Below the pieces are notes generated by a model. That model did not search any database and was not told the origin of the DNA. It saw nothing but the letters and a program-made list of their open reading frames with translations. A stretch of DNA of 64,000 nt from Neoechinorhynchus agilis. Its lineage: Eukaryota > Acanthocephala. Position numbers and translations under genes: made by a program. Every line of letters begins with the position of its first letter. The stretch's first letter is position 1. The stretch spans positions 7,626,001-7,690,000 of the forward strand of contig CM121341.1 in the NCBI GenBank assembly GCA_051530055.1, given 5' to 3'. Of this stretch, positions 1 to 9,000 are shown one piece after another.

Positions 1-3000
1 GTCGGTTCAGGATTCTCAAATAAATACACCGGGACAATTGATGGACGAAATCGTCAGTCATTACAAGCTCGAGTCTCTTCTAGTTCCACCCAATTCTCAA
101 CAACAGACAATAAGTGGTGGAAAGAGTGGTCAACAAGTCCTCTATGAACTGTTCAATCGACTTAGACTCGCATTTTATTTCGGTGAAAGACAAACGAGGA
201 TTCAATGTGTAGAAGCTCGTCTTCAAGCGTTGTCTATTCTCATCTATTCCAATCTTGGAGGAGAGCACGTCCATAGTCTCCTTTATCCTGGTATCATTCG
301 AGAATTCTCTGATTGTCTCATTCTTGAAAATTATGAAGACCTCATCGACATAAAAGCTGGAGTACTCAAATGTCTTACAAGTGTTATACATCTCGAACGA
401 CACATAAACCACACAGAAATCGTCGAATCAATGCAGATTTCATCATATCACGGATTCTTGCCTGATTTAGTTAGAATGTGCGTCAGACAGTTGACCGATT
501 TATCAGAAAATGTTTCATACAAACTGCCACATTCCTTCATTACGGCACTGTTTTCCTTCCTTTACCATTTGGCAAGTTATGACGGTGGTAGTGAAGCTCT
601 CATCAGTTCTGGAACAGTAAAAGCTCTTCTGGACGTGGTCGGTCATCATGACAATTCGGACGCGAACGTTATGTTCGTAACTCGTGCAGTTCGTGTGCTT
701 GATCTCATTACAAACGTCGAAATGACAAATTTCCAACAAGCATCCGGAGTGACCATATTCATCGATCGTCTCAACTATGAAACCAAACAGTGTAGAATTA
801 GTCAACCTTTTGAGATTAGACTGAAGAATGCAAGTAGTAGCAGAGGCAGTGCAACACCTGATTCAACCAGTGCTGAAGTTGGAGATAGCGAGGAACCTAC
901 GTTGATCATTGAGTACATAAAACCAACTAGGACATGCTATCATCAACGAGGAGCTCTCATGAAAAGTATTTTGAATTTTATTAAACGTTCAATAGGCGAC
1001 CATACAATGGCAGACACCGTTCGTCACATGATGGAAGGTTCTCTGCCGGACTCACTTAAACACATCCTTAGTAATTGTGAGTACTACGGACCTTCATTGT
1101 TCCTGTTGACTGCAGAAATTGTAAGCCTTCATATCTTTCAAGAACCTTCTCAAATGTCCTATTTACAAGAAATCGGATTATGTGACGTTCTTCTATATGC
1201 TCTACTAAAACTTGAAATCCCACCTACGCGAGAAGTCCTTGCTTCGCTCCCTGGATTTCTGAGTTCACTTTGTCTTAACCAAGCTGGATTAACAGCGTTT
1301 CTAAGATATAAACCTTTCGACCGACTATTCAAAGTGCTCCTGACACCATCATATCTACCGGCGATGCGAAGAAGACGTCCGAACGCGTCCACCGATCACT
1401 TAACCGCGTCTCCAAACGTTAACAGTCAATCGACTGCTTATGTGTTAGGTCAAGCCATGGATGAGCTAATCCGACATCAGCCTAGTTTGAGGCAATCGGC
1501 AATGCAAGCCATTGTGGGTCTTCTTGAAGAGCTAATCCAGATTGGTACAAATACAAACGAGAATAATCCAGACGGAATCGTGGACGCAATCGAAGGCGAT
1601 GTACCCATCTACGAATACATTACGAACATAACTCGATTTATAGAAGCTGTTCTAACCAGTAATTCTTCAACTGAACATTTGGCAGAGTTCATGCTGATCC
1701 GGGGACCGGAACAATTACTTCAAATCCCGTTTTTGTCCAATATTCCACTAGCACAAACTGGATTGGGAAGTGCACAAACAGTCGCCGGTCTACTGAAACT
1801 TGTCATTCAAAACTACAGAGATGACACACTCATTAGAGCTCTGATTGTAAGCATGGATGCCGTTCTTAGTGATTTCGATCGAATCTTCTATGCAGATCAA
1901 TTCGATTGCTACATCTATCAAACCGTAAACAGTTCCTCAAATGTTCCGTTTTCTCGTGTTCATCGAAACCTCGCAATCATGAACACTTTCTGCCAACTTA
2001 TTCTACTTATTAGTAAATCTCCAACAGGTGAAGCCAGATCTCTCGTTTATGGAGTCTTATCAGATCAAATTGGCCTCGATCTTATTCGTCAACTGTGCCG
2101 AGTGTATGTCCGGCTAGTCGACGAAGAATTCATCTTAGCCAGTTCTTGTCTCTGTCACCCAGAACCGGTTAATATTGACGAAACGATTAAGACAAACTTC
2201 AATCCTTCTCCTATTGTCCGGTTTATGCTTCTAAACAGCGAACCAGCCGATCACCAACCTTTACGTCGATGCTATCTCCCTCCTCGGTCTCTTCAATATG
2301 TATTTCCAATTTTATATCACGTAAGCAAGACTCTTCGTACATTGACCGAATTCTTTGGTATGGTCAACAAAATCTCAGCCGCGGCAGGAGCAGCCTTGGT
2401 ACCGCCAACAGCTCCACCGAATCAACGAAACCCAAGAAACATCACATTCTCAAACGGAGCTCCAAACACGGTGTTGCAAGTTATGAACGACAATTTGATC
2501 GTTAAATCGTTTGAGATGGTTCAAAACGAGAAACTCCGAGTATTCCGTGTGGCTCATTTCGTTACTCTTGTATCATATCTTCTAATGGACGAACGCCGGC
2601 GATTTCTTCACCTGAGTCTTCATTACTTCTCCATCGGTGGTGCCGAATCGGCGTTCTTCAAATGTCTCAATTATCTCAGCACACGAATCACAGAACAAAA
2701 CGACATTCTAGTACCTCTTCCAACTAACCTCGTTCAAACACCAGCGATACCATTGACCTCCTTTCTATGCCAACCTCCAACTCAAACAATTCCCGACGAG
2801 TTGATCAGTGAGAAAGATGTGTTTGGACTGTGTCTATCGCTCCTTACTTCACTTTTGGACTTTACAAACATTCGAAAATCGCAATTTACAGTGCCAAAAG
2901 ATGTCAAACCACCGGTGAGACCTTTCAATGACGTCGTGTTTACTCTTCGTATTGAATCTGGTACGAATTCGCTTGTCAATAGACTTTGGAATCGATATCT

Positions 3001-6000
3001 TACAGCGAACGATAATCTAAACCAAGAATCGTCGTCTCCAGCAGCAGCAGCCACGGTCAAATTATGCGATCAAATACTACAGATCATTGCGGCTCTTGCC
3101 ACTGACCGCGAGCATTTTAACAGCACAATTGAGCGTAGTCGGGATTTGGACAATCATGAGGAATGTGTTGCCGCTCTACAATCTCTAGGAATCGGAGTTC
3201 TCATGGGTGACAAAGACACCGGAGATCTTATAAGCGAACACTTTTATAAACTAGCAAGTGGATCATCTTGTGGTGGTGGTGGTGATCCAGAATCAACCAT
3301 AATTATGGTCAATCATCCAAAGACGCCTCAACCAGAGACCGCAGTGTCACATCTCCAAGTGTTCTTGATGAACAAAGCAGTAGATGGTCAGTTTAAGTAC
3401 TTGGTTGAGCACATGACCACGGGTCTCCTTCGACTATTCCAGCCATCTTCTTACTCTCTTGGGAAAATAAGAGAAATCGTGTATCTTGTTGGTGTACAAT
3501 CGAGAAACTCTTGCTGGATCAATCAATTCATAAAAGAGTTGTGTGGACGTATCATCGATGATCATCCTGCCATGTCCGTGTATTTGGTGTTGCTGAGTGT
3601 TCTGCTGCAAGAACGACCCGGGCATACTGCTAGCGTTATCAGCGAAACCGAACTCCCTCAAAAATGTTCATATTTCGTCGAAATTGTCAATAGTGTTGAA
3701 CAAGTGAAACTTCTTGGGTCCATTCTTTTGTTTCTTGATCTCTACATGGTCGGAATTCGAGACGCTCAACGGACATTTCATCTAAGACAAGTACTTGAAA
3801 ACACCTATGGAGTTTGGAAAGTCTACGAAGACAGATACAATCGATGGATGAGTCAATCGATTGTCAATAATGCAATGTTGACTCAAGATTTTATCCAAGG
3901 ACGCGTACGAAGTACAGTCGCCACTATGACCCGTAGGTCAGCTAACGTGTATTTCACAGCGTTCTTACACATCTCAGAAGATACTCGACGGACAAAACCT
4001 TTTGAGTTGTGGATGATTCCCATGAGGGATAAAGTCTTTTCGGCCGAAAATACGCCTAATGAAACCGCCGATGACTTAAACGTGATACCACCTCCGATTC
4101 ACTTGACCTACGGACTAGACGTTCGCTCAATTACACGTGTGCCCTTTTTCTTGAAACCATTTATGGCCACAAGCAGCCAACGATGTGATCCGTTTCACAT
4201 TAAACGACCACCAGACGAACCCAGTGAAGCTCAAAGCGAACGATTCCTTCTTCAACTCATCCGAATTCTTCAAACGCATTCATGTCTTGATTCGGACGTT
4301 GTCCATGCTTCAATGAGACTCATCCTTCGTCTAACTCAGTCCCAATCTTTGTGTAGAATATTCGTTCAACATAAAGGAATAGAAGCGCTATTTGCCATAC
4401 CGGCATCTCATGCTTTCCTAGGAATAATGTCATTGACCATAATGATCATTAAACACGTTCTTGACACCGAACAAAATCTGGCCTATTCGATGGAAAAGAT
4501 AATTCGTTATTTAATGAATACTCAAAATGGACGGAACCCGCCCATTAGTAACTCTTCGTCAAACATTATTGCCTCGAATCATCGTGAAATTTATTCTCTT
4601 ATGCGAACACTCACTCCTGTCATGTGTAGAAATCCTCAAGTGTTCATTGAGACTTTAATGAAAACGGTTAAAATCGCTGATGCGACCGATACCAACATAC
4701 AGACAATCGCAGAAGGTTGTGGATCAATGATTGTAACTCTTCGACGAAGCGATCAGCAATTCCATATGAAATTGTGTGATCAAACTATAGGAATCGTCAA
4801 TTTACTTCTTACATACCTCGGAACAACGCGATCCGACGGAGTTATTACACGTGCGGCTGTTCTAAGGATAATGAGCGAATTGGTCAGGAATTACAGCCTC
4901 CTCGCTCCACTTATAATGAATCACCAGAATGCTGAAGGCGAACGAACATTTTCATTGATCATTGACCGATATGTGGACATTGGATCGTCGGATGAAGAAC
5001 TCGCACCTTATGCCCGAATACTTGTGGTCAATATTGCCTCGGCAACTACGTCTCCAGCTGGACAACGCCAACTTATTCAAGAACTACAACGATCAATTCG
5101 CCAGTGTATAAATCAAATCGAATTGACGAAAGGAAGTCAGTCGAGTTTAACGCGATTTCAATCGATTGCCGTTCTTCTTAGTCTTGTGGTTCACTCCTGT
5201 ACCGGAGGAAATCAGAGATACGGAACACTTAGTACGCCAATTATGACGTTTCTTAAGTGTCTCAAGGAAAGTGGACTTTTGAGAGACTTGGTGATGGTCT
5301 TCACCAAGTTCCAGCTGAACCCTGCCGGTGAAAGTGTAATGAGTACTATTCAATCGATTAATCGAGCCGTAGACAGTCTCACCAAACCGTTCTATTATGC
5401 CCACCAGCAGACGTATACTGGTGCTATAGATGCCGCGGATCCACTATCGGAGAATCAACGAGAACCAGAACAACAGAGAAATACGGACGAAACCGACGAA
5501 GGTGTTCATGGATCCGTTGAACCTGGAGCTGTGGAGGAAGCACGCGCTCCAACTCCAACTGCTTACGTTAGGATCGAACAGGATGAGGCTGGTACTGCTC
5601 GGCTCGAAATCGATGTCGAATCACAGGCAATGAGTGATGAGAACGATGATGATGAGGATGAGGAGGAGGAGGAAGATGGGAGTAGTGGTGATGAAGAGGA
5701 AGAAGACGAGGTAAGTGAGGAGGACGGAGATGGAGATGGTGATCATCACGACGATGAGGACGAAGAGGACGATACTGAGTCAAGTGAAGATGCTCGTGCT
5801 CGAACAAATGTGGCTCGGTATTCCGACTGTGATGAAGAACATGACGAGGACGATGTGGTGCATTCAGGTGGTCAGCCGGCTGAAGCCGTGATTGTTCTCG
5901 GTGGCGGGGGCAATCGGGACAACGAACACGAGGAGGAGGAAGAAGAAGACGACGACGAGGAGTATTCAGTAGACTCAGATGTGGAAATGCAGGATGCTTT

Positions 6001-9000
6001 GGATCATGAGATCGATGAAGAAGTCGCGATGGAGACCGAGGAAGACGAACAACAATCCAATGTAGGCGCTACTCATGACCAAGATGAACCAGACGTGGAA
6101 CGGCACGAGATTCCTGTTGACGAAGAGATACTTAATGAGGCTCTCCGTATATTGGCTGAAAGTGACGAAGACTACGACGGTAATGATATTGAGATCGATG
6201 ACGAAGGTTTTATTGTGGGAGGTGCCGATGTGAATGCGGGCGGAGATGGCGACGATGATGTAGTAATGGACGACGAAGAAGAGGATGGTGATGAAGATGA
6301 CGACGAAGACGATGATGAAGATCATGAGCCGGACGATGATGATGAACATCACGTCCATATTCAATTCGACTTATCTGCACGTCAAAGGGATCACCATTGG
6401 ATTATTAATGAAGATCAAGCTCAGCCTTCAATGCCACCTAACATTTACGCGGATCTTTATTCGTCGTTAAGCGAAAGTGGAACAACGATGAGCTCATGGA
6501 TACATTCAGCCATTCATGCCGCATGCTTAGCTTCACTGACAACTGAGAACACTTCGGGTCAGATGTTGGCTCAAATGCATTCGATCGTGGCGAATAGTCC
6601 GTTAGTTAATGCAGCCGGTCTAGCAACTGCAGGATGTGCAACTTCTGGAGGTATAATCCCTTACGGATCCAATCTGGTCAATACTCTCATTAACGCCAGC
6701 TCTTCTTCACCTGCTCCAACTCAAACGTCGGTGATTGCTAGTGCTGCTGCGAATGCTGCCGCTGCTGCAATAACTTACTCTTCTTCTTTGCCAATGGTCC
6801 ACGGACTCCTTTTGAGACGCCCTTCAGAGTTTTCATCGCAGTCTACGACAACTAATCGACCACCATCACAACGAAGCACTTCTCAACGAAATTTAACTCC
6901 AAACGACGCATTCTACACAGCAAGTCGTGCCGCTGCTACGGCCGCAAGTACGTCAATGGGAACTCAACGGTATGGACCACAAGTGTTCACTACAGGTCTT
7001 CAATCGGCAATGGCTACAGCTCGTTTCGACGATGTCTTTGGATTTGGCGGTATTCAAAGACTTTCTCGGTTTCCCGGTGCACGAGAAAGCATCTATAATC
7101 CAACAGGGCACAGAAATAGTTCAGTGGAAGAGGCGGCGTTTGTTGCAGGGGCACTGAGTGCTCGGAACCCCGTGAGTGCTATTCTAAGTGACCTTGGAAT
7201 TTTAAGTGGCAATCAAAGAAACCCAGCTCAGATGGCTCAACAAATACAAGCGTCCGATAGTGTTGTTGTACCACCACCACCACCACCGCCACCACCACAA
7301 CAACCTGCTCAGGGTAGTAACGTATTCGGTCATAGCCAACTCAGTCTTCCTACTCATGCGACAACGTCCGCTGCAGCTGCAGCCGATATTTTGCTCGCTC
7401 CCATGGTGAGATGGATCGAAGAATGTCTGATCGTAGACGGTGTCTTGTTCCATCCATCAACCACTCTGCAGCGACAACAAGTCATACTTCGACTGTATTC
7501 TGAAGTTCAATCTACGTTTCGTGAACGCCTCAATGAATATTGGAATCCAAATCGAACTTCAGGTGTTGATAGTCAACGCCCACCCACCGATGATACTGGA
7601 ACGTATTATGATCAAGAAATGGAAGTTCAAACTGATACACCTTCACTTTTAACCACTGCAGCCCATGACGCTAATTTCACTGATACTGAAACGATGGATG
7701 TGGATGAGGATTTAACGTTGGAACCTTCTACTCAACGAGCACCGTCAACAGAACCATCAGTAGAACCAGAACGCGGAGTTGAGGTGGTGGTGGAGGAGGA
7801 GGAAATGGACGTTGACCACCCTCAAGAAGCAGTATCAAATGTAACGACGGAAGAGCCAGAATCTACAGTAGCGCCCTTAGAGGCTGTTGCTACAACCGAG
7901 CAATCAGCTTCGGAACCACTGTTAAGTGATGAAACTGTACAAGAAACTACTGAGCCGACAACACAACCTGAAACCGCTGATAATGCCGAAGACGCTCCAG
8001 TTGAATATGTAGATCTTACTATAGAAGGCAGAGATTACCGGGTTCCATCGTGGGTCGATCATACGTTCCTCTTAGAGCTTCCTCATGATCTTCGTTTGGA
8101 GGTTATCCAACAACAGAATCGAATAGCTCGAGAACGAGAGCAGCGACGAGCTGCTGCATTGGTGGGACGAGCGGAACCGGCCGAGGAAGCGGATAATGCA
8201 GATGATACTCCATTGCCAGAAGTCAATGAAGACGTTCTGGCTGAAATGGGTATAAGTGTAGAGTTTCTAACCGAGCTTCCACGGAACATTCAAGCTGAGA
8301 TTATGGAAAGTGTTCGTATTCAGGAAACAAATCGTCGTCGTGCAGAACAGGTTCAAATGGAAGATGTTGCTAACAACAACGACCCGGCGGAGTTTTTACG
8401 TGTTCTTAATCCTACACTTCGACAGCAAATCTTTCTTGAACTTGACGACACTGAACTAAGCGCACTTCCGGATGATTTGGCTCAGGAGGCGAGTGCTCTT
8501 AGATTTGCCACTCACAGAACTCGCGCGTTTCGTGGTGTAGCTCGACGAAATCTCCTCCGGAATCTTCGTAACCGCGGTGCCGGTATAATATTGAGCCGGG
8601 ATGAGTTTGATAATCTTGATATGCTTCAATGGGCAGCAGATGAGATAATGGAGGATAGAGAAGGACACGGTGGTGCTACATTATCGGTAGACATTGTTCC
8701 CCGGATATTTAGAGGATCACGGTTAGCTCGACGAGGAGGTCGTCCTCTTACAATGAGGGACCAAAGACGGCTTCAGGTGCTTCAGACTGCTTCGGATGAA
8801 AGTAATGCGTCGTATGAGATGATGGATCTCGAAGTGACCAATGAGTTAACTACGATTCTACTGGTGAATTTATTCTTTGACGATAATCGTCAAAACATCA
8901 ATCGGGTTCAACGAATTGTTCGCAATTTGGCAAAGGGACACACTGTTGTCACTGATTTGATCGCAAGCTTGTGCTTGGTGATGATGAAGTGTACGGGAAG